Shown piece after piece: positions 1-11,577 of a stretch of DNA of 64,000 bases (its first letter is position 1; each line of letters starts with the position of its first letter). The DNA lies in contig MNCI01014663.1 in assembly GCA_015680685.1 (NCBI GenBank), positions 61,093 to 125,092 of the forward strand, read 5' to 3'. A model generated the notes under the pieces. It ran no database searches. It worked only from the letters and a program-made list of their open reading frames with translations, and had not been told where the DNA came from. Made by a program: the position numbers and the translations under genes. Origin of the DNA: Gnetum montanum. Lineage: Eukaryota; Streptophyta; Gnetopsida; Gnetales; Gnetaceae.

Positions 1-396
1 CATTCCAAAGTCAGACTCAAACCAACCACATTCAGTGACCTCACATCAATACACTTGACCAATCCATCCCCTTAAAGCAACAAGAATGCTTCCCCAAAGA
101 GTCACCAACATTCCAAGGAGAGAAAGATAGAGAAGCAGGAAGTGAGAAAGGGCCTTAGTTAGAGGGAACCTTCAGGCATGGGTAACATGTCTTTTTAGTA
201 CCATAACCAGTGCTTGTAGCCCATATTTCTTTATTATGTCTAAGGGGTAACGTGGACTCATTGCCTATTTTATCAAAAGAACCATATCTTAATATCAACA
301 TTGAAAATCAAAGGTAAAAACCAAACATTAGTAATCAACATTATTATAGTACAATCCACCATCATGAGCACCGATTATATGATGAATGAAAGTAAG
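1..396 (-). other. Element A 3' noncoding region (partial)
   Basis: No coding potential. The stretch at about 165-245, read on the minus strand, matches the post-integrase noncoding region of element D near 32560-32640 (shared ACATGTTACCCATGCCTGAA-like block) and equivalent regions of B (about 8860-8900) and C (about 17935-17965). It therefore belongs to the conserved noncoding segment downstream of pol, not to a host sequence. Confidence 0.7.
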
Positions 397-1760
397 TCAA
401 ACAAAGAAATAGTAAAAATGGTAATGATGGTGTAAAACAAAAAATAAGTAAATATGAAAAAATGTGTAAAATAAAAATACAAAAGGAACCGATGGCTTTG
501 AATGGTTAGCATGGTGGCCATCTCCCTCATGACTATGGTGGTAGGAGGCAATCCAAAATAGGGAGCAAGGTTGTCCACCAACAAAGGTAGCATTGGTACT
601 AGTTGTCCTAGGCTTATGAAAAGGTTTGGTTTGTTGGACATTGACCAATAGTTTCTTGTCTAGGCTCTCAGGTTTGTAAATCATCATGGCCTCTAAAGGA
701 AAAGTTGCATGAATGATATAAGGTCCTTTCCATAGCGTTTGAAATTTAGTTTTTTGTGGCACATGTGTGGGATTCCAGTAGAGAACCTTATCTCTTGGTT
801 GATATTTAACTTTCCTAATCCTTAGGTCACAATGTTGTTTATAAAAGCTTTGTGTAATTTGTTAGATGACAGGGCAACTAGTCGATTCTCATCTAGAAAG
901 TTAAGGTTCATTAGCCATTCTTTTTGTCCTAGATCAAGGTCAAGGTTGAGATCAAATGCCATGGATAGTGTATTTAGTTTTGCTTGAATAGGGAGCATTG
1001 AAAGTTTACCGTACACTAACTCATAGGGAGAGTAGCCTATAGGAAGTTTCCATGTCGAGCGGTATGCCCAAAGAGCATCATTCAGTTTGGTGCTCCAATC
1101 TCTCCTATACTTGCTAATAGTTCTTGTGAATATCTTTGTAATCTCCCTATTGGTGACCTTGGCTTGACCATTTGCTTGAGGGTGGTATGTTGTAGTCAGT
1201 TTGTGGTCAACCTCTAAGCGTTGCATTAATTTCTAAAAAGTTGCACCTGTGAAGTGTGTACCATTGTTTGAAATAAGTGCACACGGCATACTAAACCTGT
1301 TTATGACTTGTTGTTGAAAAAATCATGCAACTGTAGATGATGTACAATCCTTAATGGTAGCTGCTTCTACCCATTTTATGAAGTAGTCAATGACAATAAC
1401 AATGTAGGCTTTTCCATTGGACATTGGTGTAATAGGCCCCATAAAATCAATTCCCCAAATATTGAAGGGTTCTAAAGGTTGAATCCATTGTTGCGGACCC
1501 TCCATTCTAGCAGTCATTCCCCCATCACATTGACATTGCTCACAAAATTGGATGAAATGATGGGCATCCCAGAACAATGTAGGCCAATAATATCTTGCAA
1601 GCAAGATTTTAATGGCTATTCATCTCCTAGTGTAATGACCCCCACAAGGACCCTCATGAGCATCTTGGAGAACTCATAATTGATCCACCTCAGGAACACA
1701 CCATTGGACCAAGCCATCGGGACATACTTTATAAAGTTGCCCATTGATCTCCATAAAATA
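397..1760 (-). pseudogene. Element A integrase (degenerate)
   Basis: Integrase inserts the cDNA copy into host DNA. The zinc-binding end is visible at about 1530-1720 (AHEG, GGHY, then CEQCQ, an H-H-C-C arrangement). The catalytic core follows: WGIDFMGPI at about 1450 keeps the first Asp. The second position reads SNNGTHF where element D reads SDNGTHF, so the second catalytic Asp is Asn. A conserved HPQANGQ block lies near 1180. The C-terminal part contains KFQTLWKGPYII near 730. Several stops and at least one frameshift make it non-functional. The shared Asn with element E could be common ancestry or parallel G-to-A change. Confidence 0.85.
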
Positions 1761-1940
1761 CTTGTCTCACTGAAGAAACTATTGTTTCTTTTTAATGTCT
1801 AACCCTTGTGGTGTTTGTTGTGTAAGGAGATAGGTGAGAATACCACTATACTAGTTTGTCTCCATGGTCAATTGATTGGTTACTACACCTACAAATAGGA
1901 GTTCATTAGGAAAATGATTAGAGAGTGGATATTCATCCTC

Positions 1941-2400
1941 TTTGTTGTCCCATCACAACCAAGATAAATGATCAGCAACTATGTTCTCAGTGCCTTTATG
2001 ATCAATCATTTTAAGATCAAACTCTTGTAAGATTATGAACCATCGTATGATGCAAGGGCTCACCATTGGTTTGTTCATTAGGAACCTTATTGCACTATGA
2101 TCCATGTGCACAAATACCTTGTATCCCAAGACATAGTACCTAAATTTTTCTAGTGCAAACGCTACAACCATTAATTCTTTCTCTATTGTGATGTAGTTAA
2201 GTTGTGCACCAGCAATACTCCTACTTGCACAGCATATGTAATAAGGATGTTTTTGGTCATCTAACTATGTAAGTATGGCTTCTAAAGCATAGTTGGATGT
2301 GTCAGTCATTATGTGGAATGGTTTGGACCAGTCAGGAGCTTGTAGAATGGGTGTTTCTATGAGCTTCTATTTTAAAGTTTGGAAAGTTAGTTTGCATTCC
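1941..2400 (-). pseudogene. Element A RNase H (degenerate)
   Basis: RNase H removes the RNA strand during reverse transcription. The C-terminal half is the open stretch 1953-2171, with ALEKF, HMDHSAIRFLMNKP, WFIILQEFDL and the closing VADHLSWL that ends RNase H in gypsy elements. The Asp in HMDHS is kept here, whereas elements D and E have HTNHS at the same place. The N-terminal part (2171-2400) is recognisable only by alignment to D and E and carries stops. Confidence 0.8.
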
Positions 2401-3640
2401 CTGATCATTTAAAAGGTACGTCCTTTTTCATTAGTTCAACCAATGGTTTTGTAACCTTTGAAAAGTTCTTAGTAAACTATTTGTAGTAGCCAGTGTGTCC
2501 AAGGAATGATTGGACATCTTTTACAGTTTCAGGTTACCAAGTGATTCCTTGGATGATTTTAATCTTTTTGGGGTCTACCTCTATCCTTGTTTGCAAAATC
2601 TTATGTCCTAATACAATGCCTTTTTAGACCATTAAATGGCTTTTTTGCCAGTTGAGCCTTAACTTGGTTTCTACACACGGCTTTAGTACTTACTCTAATT
2701 GGTTGAAGGCTTGATCAAAGTTCGCTCTGTAAGTGGAGAAGTCATTCATGAAGACTTCCACACCATTTCCTATCTACTACTAGAATATGCTTAGAACTAA
2801 TTGTTGAAATGTTGCAAGGGCATTGCACAAGCCAAACGACATTTGTTTGTATGCAAATGTTCCCCAAGAACTAGTGAACGTAGTCTTGGATTAGTCTTCT
2901 GGGGCTATTTGTATTTGGTTGTACCCACTGTGCCCATCTAGAAAACTATAGTAGCGATGCCCTACAATAGTGTCTAAGACTTGGTTGACGAATGACAATG
3001 GAAAGTGGTCCTTGAATTTTTCCATATTCAGTAGCCTGAAATCTATATACACCCTCCATTTACCTCCCTTTTTGGGCATAATAACTAAGGAACTAACCCA
3101 TTCACTATGAGTAATGGGGTATATGAACCCAGCTTTTAGAAGTTGTTCAATTTCTTCCTTAACCACTTACCTAAGCTTTGGGTTAAGTCACCTTTGTGAT
3201 TATCGTCGAGGCTTCATAGAGGGATTGGTGTAAATTTTGTATTTGCATATCCTAGGATCTATTCTAGTTAATTCGAGATATGACCAAGTGAAGGCTTTCG
3301 ACCATTTGTTTATCACTTTTAGCAGTCTCTCTTTTTGTTAAGGAGCGAGCCTAGTGTTAATAATTACCAGTTTTCCATTCTTGAGAAACGTGTATTCCAT
3401 ATTGGTGCGTAATGATTTTAACTTAAGGGGCTCCTGCTTAAACTTATCAATGATTTCCAACTTCCCCTAGTTGATATTTTCAATGTCAATACTTGGAAGT
3501 TAGCGATGGACTTGCTCTAATGTGTCTATGCTATCGATGTAAGTGCAAGTCAAACCCTCAGTTGGTTCCATGCATATAGTTGAACTGCTCTCTTGATTAG
3601 CTATTAGCCACTAGGTGCCTTCTTATCTTGTGGCTGCTGC
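2401..3640 (-). pseudogene. Element A reverse transcriptase and pre-RT spacer (degenerate)
   Basis: Reverse transcriptase of the gypsy type. Residues at 2891-3166 include EEIEQLLKAGFIYPI, VIMPKKGGKWRVYIDFRLLN and the FLDGHSGYNQI block holding the first catalytic Asp. The active-site loop near 2745-2765 reads VFMNDF where element E reads VFMDDF and D reads VFIDDF, so one essential Asp has become Asn. The 3180-3640 spacer holds the usual sequence between protease and RT, including WSKAFTWSYLEL. Stops are scattered through it. Confidence 0.85.
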
Positions 3641-3659
3641 ATATAAGCATCTTTGTATA

Positions 3660-4160
3660 TTAGTCACTTGTGCATACTAAGTACATGTAGGCAATGTTAA
3701 ACATTGTACAAACCATGAGTTCTGCATGCAATTACACCTTGTGTCACTATATGCGATGCATGAAACTTTCTTCTTCTTGATCTTTCCAAACATATTTTCC
3801 TTTGATATTTCGAGGGAAAGATTGTGGAATCCTAAACGCACGTCAACTATGCTTAGCCATGCTCTTCCCATTATGATTGGAAAGTTCCCCTTACTGTTGT
3901 TCACTTGAATGACTAGGAAGTTAGCTGGATATGACCATCCACAAATAGTGGTGACAATGTCCTCCACTAGTCCTAATGGGATAGTGATAGACTGGTCGAC
4001 CAACTCTAAACAAATGTTACTCTTTTTTAATGGAGGTAGGTTCCAGGCTTTGTACATTTCTTAAGAGATTAAGTTGACATTGAAACTTGAATCCAAAAGA
4101 GCTTTGCACAGTTTATTTCTAGTGATTTGTAGATATAGTAGAGGACTCCTAGAATCAGAG
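3660..4160 (-). pseudogene. Element A aspartic protease region (degenerate)
   Basis: Retropepsin-like protease that would cut the polyprotein. The active-site region near 4080-4115 reads LLDSS where functional relatives have D-S/T-G, and E keeps DSG, so the motif is damaged. Downstream an open stretch (3677-4057) contains MYKAWNLPPLKKS, SITIPLGLVEDI and NFPIIMGRAWLS, which is the conserved flap and C-terminal portion shared with D (27300-27520) and E (48360-48620). Confidence 0.78.
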
Positions 4161-4199
4161 AATTTCCTAGGAAGATGGCTAGCTTTTATCCAATCAGTG

Positions 4200-6741
4200 A
4201 TGACATGAGTTAACATGATCGTATGTGTTGAATGTGGCCTTTGGGTTGATGGAAGTTTTGAAGTTTCAATTGGTGATGAGGTGTTTGAAGAATTAGCCGC
4301 TTGTGACTGTAAGGACTTGGTTGGATTGTTGGTTCTAAAGAAAGGTCTCTTCTTTGTGTAATTGTTTGGACCAATAGTTGGGTGAGAATTAACAACCCTT
4401 GTAGCATTATGTTGCTACGACTGGGTAGGGAACTCACCCTGCATGGTTAGAGTAGGTGGTAATGGAGTTAAGGGTGGAAGAGATGCAGCTGGATGAGAAG
4501 GATGGTATGTTTATGGAACATCACCCCTAGGAGAAGGAGTCCTATAATACTCATGTGTTTGGTAGTAAGGTTGAGGGGTAACATGACCAGTAGAGTCACG
4601 TGGAGAGATTGGTTGCTGCATGTAATATCTATACAGGTCAGGTTGATGGTAAGGTTACTATTGTTGTGGTGGTGGCATTCCCCATAATTGTGAGTGTTGC
4701 CACTATTAATACTACTCAGTTGGTTGTGGTGGAGTTTTACTTGGATAATACATTAAGGGTTGGTGGAACTGTCTTGGGTTACCTTGGGGATAAGGTAACC
4801 TTCGGGGTGTTTGCTTTCTATTCAATCATGGGGTGAGTGCATACACCCTAGACTCCTGCAGATGTGAGATTATAGGGCAGCATGCCTTAGGATGGTTGTA
4901 TTGGCATATCTCACATCCACTATCATTGTCTGTATCTGAATCCACAACCTCTTCGATGATGGCAACTTTGCCCTTACCCTTGTTGCGTGCATATTCCACT
5001 TCTCTCTTTTTCTCTTTTCCCATTCACTACCTTGCTTTCTAGACTCCTCTACTCTTTTGAGAATGGTTTGAAATCTATTATCCAGGGAGTCCCACATTTG
5101 GTTTAACTTTGCTAATACTTCCAATGCCAACTTTTGAATAGATAAATTTTTCCTATTCACCATCTCTTTGAGTGGTGACTTTTCTTCACCCTTACAAAAT
5201 CTTACTCCCTTATTTTGGAAGGAAGGATCTCTATTATATTCCTCCACACTCTCTCTTTTCCTTAGCTCACCTTCCTCTTGCTCCAATAATCTTTGTACTT
5301 GATGGGTTCTAAGCTTAGAAAGCCTTCCTTGGGCATACGTCCTAAGGGTTCTTCGCATTTCATGCCTAAGCCCATCTACGAGATGGCATAGTTGATCCCT
5401 CTGTGAATAACCATGGCCAGGACAATGATGTAACAGTGCATAATATTAGGCCATGGCAGCATCCAAGGGTTTATGCCCTCCTTGGTTCCAACCTTGGATT
5501 TACTTTCATAGGTTGGACACTCGAGAGTATGTTTGGTACTTATTGTTGAACAATTCTAACATGGTACTCCACCTACGAATGGATTCTAGTTCTAAGGATT
5601 GGTACCAGCTCTCCGCTTCTTTGACTAGTGTCCATAAGAACAACTTTAGTTTTTGCCATTCATTTTCTATGTTTTGTAAGGCACATGCATCATGGAATGC
5701 TTGTAGATGATTTTGAGGATCAGCGTTGTATCCCCCTTCAAATTGTGGGATGTTGTTCATGTCTAATCTCTTGATCCTACTATCTTTTTGGTGCCTTGTT
5801 GGGATTCTAATAGCCTCAGTTATGTCTAGCATATTTCAAGTAGCGAGTAGGGGTTCATCGTGATTGTCCTGTCTGTCATGTCTATGATGCCTATGTTGTT
5901 CCCTACTCTCCCTTCTTCCATGCTATGATTCTCTAGAGTGCCCTTGTTCCCTTTCCTGACCGTTTTATCTATGACTCTCATTTCACCTACCCTTATCCTC
6001 ATGGTCTTTTTCTTTGCGACTGCATCTAGATCCTTAAGGAGAGGGTGAAGGAGATGATAAAGGTGGAGAAGAAGGAGGACTATCACCATGATGGTGCCTA
6101 TTATCTTCTGTTTGGTGGTCATGGCCTTAATTGTAGTCACGATCAAAATGTCCATCTTTGTCATGTGTTTATGTTCATTTTTTAGACCCTTTGTGTCTAA
6201 CGGTACCAGAATCTAGGTTATGGATAGTTGAGTGAAGATTCTGATACACAACCCCTTGATCGAAGTCAACGGGAGGAATATCATTGTGTGGGCAACTGCC
6301 TGAGGTAGGTTCACCACCCTCATTTTTACTTAGGACATATGGGACATTTTGCGATAACTTCCCCTTCATGGATTCATAATGTCTCTCCTATTGTAAATCC
6401 CTTTGACGTTGTGCCTCCGTGAGTCAATACTCTCTCGAGTCATGATCATGCACAACGTACTTTTTCTGTAAGTGTTGCATACCAATTTGTATGAGATCAT
6501 GAAGAAGCATGCCTAGAACAGAGCGATCAAGAGGTAACATTATGTTACCTTCTAAATCATGCCAACACAGTTGTTTATCTTGGTGGAGGATAAAGGTAAA
6601 GTTTGGTATATAGTCATCGGGATGAATGTATACCATGCAAAACTATTGAGGGACTAGCGGATTATCATGTGTACTACACCTCCGATTGTTCCCTGTATCA
6701 GACCTAGGCGGTGAAAGACTTTCGTACGAAGAAGGAGACAT
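4200..6741 (-). pseudogene. Element A gag (degenerate)
   Basis: Gag forms the particle that packages the element RNA. The likely start is the ATG at 6741 (MSPSSYESLSPP). The capsid region lies at 5506-5832 (RLDMNNIPQFEGGYNADPQNHLQ and SWYQSLELESIRRW), matching the retrotransposon gag family. A charged region follows at 4870-5358. A zinc-knuckle-like CEICQYNHPKACCP lies at about 4890-4935. The last part (4210-4830) is rich in Pro, Gln and Tyr. There are several stops and frame changes. The same order is seen in D and E. Confidence 0.82.
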
Positions 6742-6864
6742 GATTGTCTATTTAGTATGTAATGTATCATATATTATTATTATTTTTCCTTGTAACCAAT
6801 CCTAAGGGTTCATTCCAATGATGAGAAACATTTCCTAAGTTCTAATTAGTGCACAATCAACAAA

Positions 6865-6882
6865 GCCCTCACAACAACGCCA
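6865..6882 (-). other. Element A primer-binding site
   Basis: Minus-strand TGGCGTTGTTGTGAGGGC begins two bases inside the LTR end. It matches the complement of the plant tRNA-Asp 3' end (TGGCGCCGTTGCCGGGGA) at 12 of 18 positions. The better-kept versions in B and E (15 of 18) support the assignment. Confidence 0.65.
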
Positions 6883-6883
6883 A

Positions 6884-8571
6884 TGATGAGTGGCGAGATA
6901 TCCCTATGCTCAACCATGCGAATACGAGCATCCACACACAATTCCAAGGACTAAGTGCTTATGCACTTTTGTGGAACAAAGACGAGTTAGTCAATCATTA
7001 TCTTCCCAAGCTTATTTGTATAGCACAATTGTATGGTTAAGTAAACTTGAGGTATATGATTTTTATATATTTTTATGTTTTATGGCCTAGTGCTACAAAC
7101 GGAGGAGAGAGATAACTAAGTAACTAATTTAATTTAACTACTCAACTATGCTTTAACTAGTCCTAACACCAGCATCCATTCTCACTTGCTGTACAAATCC
7201 TAAACCAGTGCAACACTGTTGGGATTACCAAATGCTAATCGTTACTTGGTTACCAAGCGTTACACACATGCTCTAAGTAATCGTATTATGTGTGCTTACT
7301 TATGAGAGTTATAGGGTGAGAGAGAGAACATTAATTAACTAAGGAAAGCATTAAATAGCTATAATTAACACTAATTAATCTATTTTGGATGCTGCAAGGT
7401 TTATCACTGATGAGTGGCGAGGTACCCCTACACTCAACCATACGAATACGAGCGCTTCACGCATGATTTGGTTGAACTCCACAGACGGACTAGTTGTGGT
7501 ATGTAGATAGTTACTCGTAGATTGCAGTTCACTATCTTCCCACGTAGACTAGTATTAGCTTTGTCACGTATGGTTGAGTCTAGAGTGAGGTGTATGATGT
7601 GTTCCTACATTAATGCTACCCCTGGGTATGATGGGAAATAATATCAACAAAGCTAGGAGAGAGAGGGTGAGAGAGAATCTAAACTAGCCTAATTGTGATG
7701 AGCATCCGTTCCTTAATCATCCGTACACATCTTGGACCTTGTGCATGACTACCATTGGGATTACCAAGCGCATGGCCTAGGTACGCTACTAGGTTACCAA
7801 GTAGTTACACTTAAAAGCTTGTGATTAAGTCGTACTCATTCCGCATTACTAGTAGATAAGGGTAGAGAGATATTAACTAAGAAAGTAATAAATAATAATA
7901 AAAATTAAATAATTAAGCTAAGTGGATGCTGCAACGATGAAGTAATCTCGATCTTTATTGCTGGTCATGTGCATGTCCAAGTACGTCACACTCGAATAAG
8001 GATGTCATACAATTACAATCATCACACTGCGGGCATGCACTGGGAGAAAGGGTTGAGAGGAAAACTGGCAAAAAGTCCCTACCTTAATACTAAAACTAGA
8101 CTTTAAACCAAATTCGCCTGCCTTTTATTTATAGATGAGGAGGCAGGCCATGATATCATGTATCCGATATCACGTCTAGGCTACGATATCGCGTACGCGA
8201 TATCGTGGGTGCAATATCGCAGCCAACAATTCATGACTCATCAATCACAAAGTTCATCTTTATTGTCATACACAAGGTGTGCTCAGGTACACAATGCTTG
8301 AATGAGGATCCATTCACTTTATGACTCCTACTGCAGGCATGCATAAATGATTCTATCTCTCAAAGGAAGAAAAGGTAAGAGTTCGGGTAAGGGGCTAAGA
8401 CTAATTAACAAACTACTCCACAAAAACTACTCAAACCAAGTGCGCCCACTCTTATTTATAGGTGACAAGACAGGCCCCGATATTGGATGCTCGATATTAC
8501 TTAGAAGGCCACGATATTGTGTACCCAATATTGCAGATGCGATATTGTGTACTCGATATTGTGGCTCGTCA
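6884..8571 (-). repeat. Element A 5' LTR, split by a solo LTR
   Basis: The LTR occupies 6884-7407 and 8249-8571, together about 847 bp, close to the 836-bp solo LTR inside it. It starts on the plus strand TGATGAGTGGCGAG, the U5 end shared by all the minus-strand elements here. On the minus strand a TATA box lies at about 8451-8463. The U3 end (8480-8571) is filled with GATATTG/CAATATC-type short repeats. The U5 end abuts the primer-binding site, which identifies this as A's 5' LTR. Confidence 0.82.
7408..8243 (-). mobile_element. Solo LTR inside element A's LTR, 5-bp target duplication ATCAC
   Basis: Begins TGATGAGTGGCGAGG and ends GACTCATCA (plus strand), 836 bp, flanked by ATCAC at 7403-7407 and 8244-8248. 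It aligns with element B's LTR (11578-12511) over its whole length. No internal sequence remains, so this is a solo LTR left by recombination between two LTRs. The minus-strand TATA box is at about 8123-8135. U3 holds a perfect 24-bp palindrome at 8183-8206 built from ACGATATCGCGT and its complement. Confidence 0.9.
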
Positions 8572-9407
8572 CTAATCCAGGGCGCAATGAATCCTAAGTG
8601 TAGGGCATGATTAATGTATCATTAACCCATCGCTCCAAAATCAAGACCAAGTCCATTTCTTTGATCAGTGACATTGCATTGTTTCATCCCATGGTGGACA
8701 TTCATAAGAGGATCACGAGGTGTACGATCACTTGGCATTTCATTCAAGGGAGGAGTGATTTGAAATTTCTTTATGGCACATTTGTCTTGATCTTTTTGTT
8801 TCTTCTTGTCTAGTCACTTCGGCACACTTTTTTTTTTTTGATGCGTAATCTAGAGAAGCCACTTACCTTCAAGCATGGGTGCATGTCTTTCTAGTGGGGC
8901 CCCCTAGAATAGCATTGGGTTTCTTTATTGAGTGCCTTTATTACTCTTACTCCCATTTTTCGTTAGATCTACAAGGATCTTGGTACAACTAGGCCACATG
9001 ATAACTCCTACAGATGTCACCAAAGCGAATCCACAAGTCCCCTTGATGTCACACCCTAGCCATTCCCTCTTAGTCCATCATTTTTCGCTCTAGGCATAAT
9101 GAGCACAAAATTACTTTAAGTTTTCATGATGTCAAGAATATCATCGTACCCAGAGTAGAACCTCTTATTAATAGAATGGTTGGGTGGATGTGGTGGGCTT
9201 GTTGTCCATATAATTAGCCACCCAAGACTTGATAGCATAGAACAACACCTCAACCAATGAGTCACATGAGTGTTTTATTCGTAGATGAGATTACCCATAA
9301 AAAGATAAAACAATAAATAAAAAGATAAAATAACAAATTGAAAGATGAAAAATTGAAAAAAAATTGTAAAATTAAAGAAAAGGAAAAACATTTATTAATT
9401 CTATTTG
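8572..9407 (-). other. Element B noncoding segment downstream of gag
   Basis: No credible coding. It aligns with C at 17740-18480 through several blocks (for example the CCATTTTTCGTTAGATCTAC block at about 8954 and 18018). It begins, on the minus strand, with a PPT-like run (TTATGGGGG, about 9424-9434) just past the gag end. The homologous segment lies downstream of integrase in A, D and E. Confidence 0.7.
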
Positions 9408-11443
9408 TTAGAATGGGGGATATCCCCCATAACTAAACTTTTGATCATGGTGAGAATTAATAAATGGAAGGGTTGGATCCATGCATTTCAGAAATATTAG
9501 GACCTGGTCATATCCAAACCACTGGATGCCTTTTGATGTGGTGGTTGGAATGTACCCAAATTGGGGTGCACACACTGTATTAAAGTTGACATAGTAGGAC
9601 AAGTTAGAAGATGTGGTTAATTGATATGGAGTTGATCCACTATGGCACCCTTGACTGTAAGATGGTATGCAAGGATCAATATGTCTCCCTACATAGCTAT
9701 ATTTATTTGGCCGCATGGTTGTTGGAGTGTTGATTGGTGGCCTTGATAAGATAACACAAGGTGTTGTATTTGCAGAGGAAGATGCACCATAGTGTTGAAC
9801 TCGTGTTGAGTTGGAGGATGCAATGGTCTTGGAATTGTGTTGTCCCTTTCTATGGTCATGTCTAAAGAAGTGATGCCTTCAATGTTGTGGAGGATTCCCA
9901 TTGCGGTTGATAGTAGCAGCACAAGTAATGTTCATGGGTTGATGCTATGGTGCAAATCTTTCAGGCACAATTGATGGTGATGTAGGAGGAGGTGAAGGAT
10001 GAGAATATTGAGGGTAAGGAGAAGTATAAGGAACACGAGGTGGTGATCTTGTGGAAGAGGACATGGGTTGATAGTATTTAGGAGAATGATAACAATGTTG
10101 TGAGGTAGACAATGTTGACCCGATTGGGGAAATAGGATGCTAAACTTGATAAGCGCTTCGGTTTGGATGATATGAAGGGTGTGACCAGTTTGGGGGTGGC
10201 CTCCCCCATGATTGGGATTTTTGACTTTGTGATTGAACACAATATTTTTGTACGAACTCTAGATGTAACATTCTTCCCCAATGCTCATGTAAATGTGACA
10301 GGATTGGGCATTGACCTTTGGGGTGATCGTACAATTAAAGGTTACATTGATACATATGATTAGCAATTGAGTTCTTATTCTCTTCAACCCTTTTTTCTGA
10401 TTGTTTAAGGGTGTTCTATCCTACTTCTCAGTTCGTCATGGTTCTACCTCTAATAATGTTGGCATATTCTTTGCACTTTTCATGCACCCATTCCATCATC
10501 TTATTAATCTTTGCCTCAATTTCATCTAGCGATTGTAGTATTGACAAAGATGATTCCACCTCCTTGAGGTGAGTTGACTTCTCCTCTTCATGATCATGGA
10601 CCTTTGCTATTTCAAGATTTTGGTCCTATTGAAATTTCTCAACTTTCTCCCATTTAGCTAACTCTCCTTCTTCTTTTGCTACCTACTTAATAAGCTCTTG
10701 GAATTGGTGGGTTTGTAGCTCGTATAGTTGACCTCAGGCATACATCCCTAGGGTCTCCCTTGTTTCATTATGGAGCCCATCCATGATGTGGTACATTAGC
10801 CTTTTCTTAGAGAATTCATGTCTTGGGTAGTTGTTTAATAATGCATAATATCTTTCTAAGGCCATGTGCAAGGGTTCATGTTATGCTTGTTTCCACTGTT
10901 GGATTTTTTTCCTCAAGGCTGACACTCTGGCATAGGTTTCATATCTTTCATTGAAGAGTTCTACCATTGTCGGCCAATGTCAAATTGATTTTGGTCTTAA
11001 GGACCTATACCATATTTTTTCTTGACCAACGAGTATCGTAGGAAAGAGCTTAAGTTTTTGCACCCATTATCAATATTGTTCCATACACAGGCATCATGGA
11101 AGGCTTGTAAATGGTGTTGCAGATCTAAATCATAACCTCTTGAAAATTTTGGAAAGTTGTTTAAATAAAGCCTGGGTAGATCGCTTTCCTTACGATGCTT
11201 GCGGGATATTCAAATAGCCTCTTGTATATGCATTAGGCTCTTAGTGGCTAGCAGGGGTTCATCATCACTAGGTAGGTTATGCATTTGTGAGTTGGGATGA
11301 TGTTGTCTTTGTTTATGTACATAGGAGACCCTTGCATCAGATTGAGTACTCCAAACTTCATCTTCATCATCATATAATTCGTTTGTTCTCTAATGAATTG
11401 CCTTACTGGTTGTTGCGTTATCATAGTCTTGTGCGAGAGACAT
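9408..11443 (-). pseudogene. Element B gag (degenerate, short N-terminus)
   Basis: The likely start is ATG at 11443 (MSLAQDYDNA), matching C's start MSLSQESDNA. The capsid block includes LPRLYLNNFPKFSRGYDLD near 11170 and HHLQAFHDACV near 11090. A zinc-knuckle-like region with MYDHPKGQCPILSHLHEH lies near 10290-10334. A Pro/Tyr/His-rich tail runs to the stop at 9408. The N-terminal part present in A, D, E and H (the IHPDDYIPNFTF region) is missing, as in C. Multiple stops are present. The C-terminal tail is shared with C but not with the pol-bearing elements. Confidence 0.75.
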
Positions 11444-11558
11444 TGTTGTGAATTTGTGTGTGAATTAATTGAAATTAAGTTCTTTTCTAAGAGATATATT
11501 GTGAATACTTTGTTATAGCGATCTTGTATGATATAACTAATCTAAATAACTAGCATCA

Positions 11559-11576
11559 TCCCTGACAATGGCGCCA
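11559..11576 (-). other. Element B primer-binding site
   Basis: Minus-strand TGGCGCCATTGTCAGGGA starts one base past the LTR end and matches the complement of the plant tRNA-Asp 3' end at 15 of 18 positions. Confidence 0.8.
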
Positions 11577-11577
11577 A

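Larger units (their letters stand above)
1..8571 (-). mobile_element. Element A: Athila-like Ty3/gypsy retrotransposon, 3' end off the window
   Basis: Read on the minus strand the order is 5' LTR (6884-8571, interrupted), primer-binding site, gag, protease, RT, RNase H, integrase and a 3' noncoding region cut by the window edge. Protease before RT and integrase last is the Ty3/gypsy order. A tRNA-Asp-like primer-binding site and the relatives C-E with an accessory ORF suggest the Athila/Tat branch. Every coding domain is broken by stops. A's LTR ends at 8571 against sequence that is the 3' noncoding region of element B, so A was inserted into B. The matching target duplication and A's 3' LTR lie outside the window. 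Confidence 0.88.

Noticed and set aside
4493-5042. Plus-strand open frames opposite element A gag
   Set aside because: Mirror frames of gag on the other strand. No conservation in D or E orientation.
7381-7407. tRNA, rRNA, CRISPR or bacterial operon features anywhere in the window
   Set aside because: None found on inspection. Repeats are LTR-derived, and tRNA similarity is limited to primer-binding sites.
8249-8571. Reading this piece as element B's 3' LTR
   Set aside because: No polypurine tract lies beside it, and it joins with 6884-7407 into one full-length LTR abutting A's primer-binding site.
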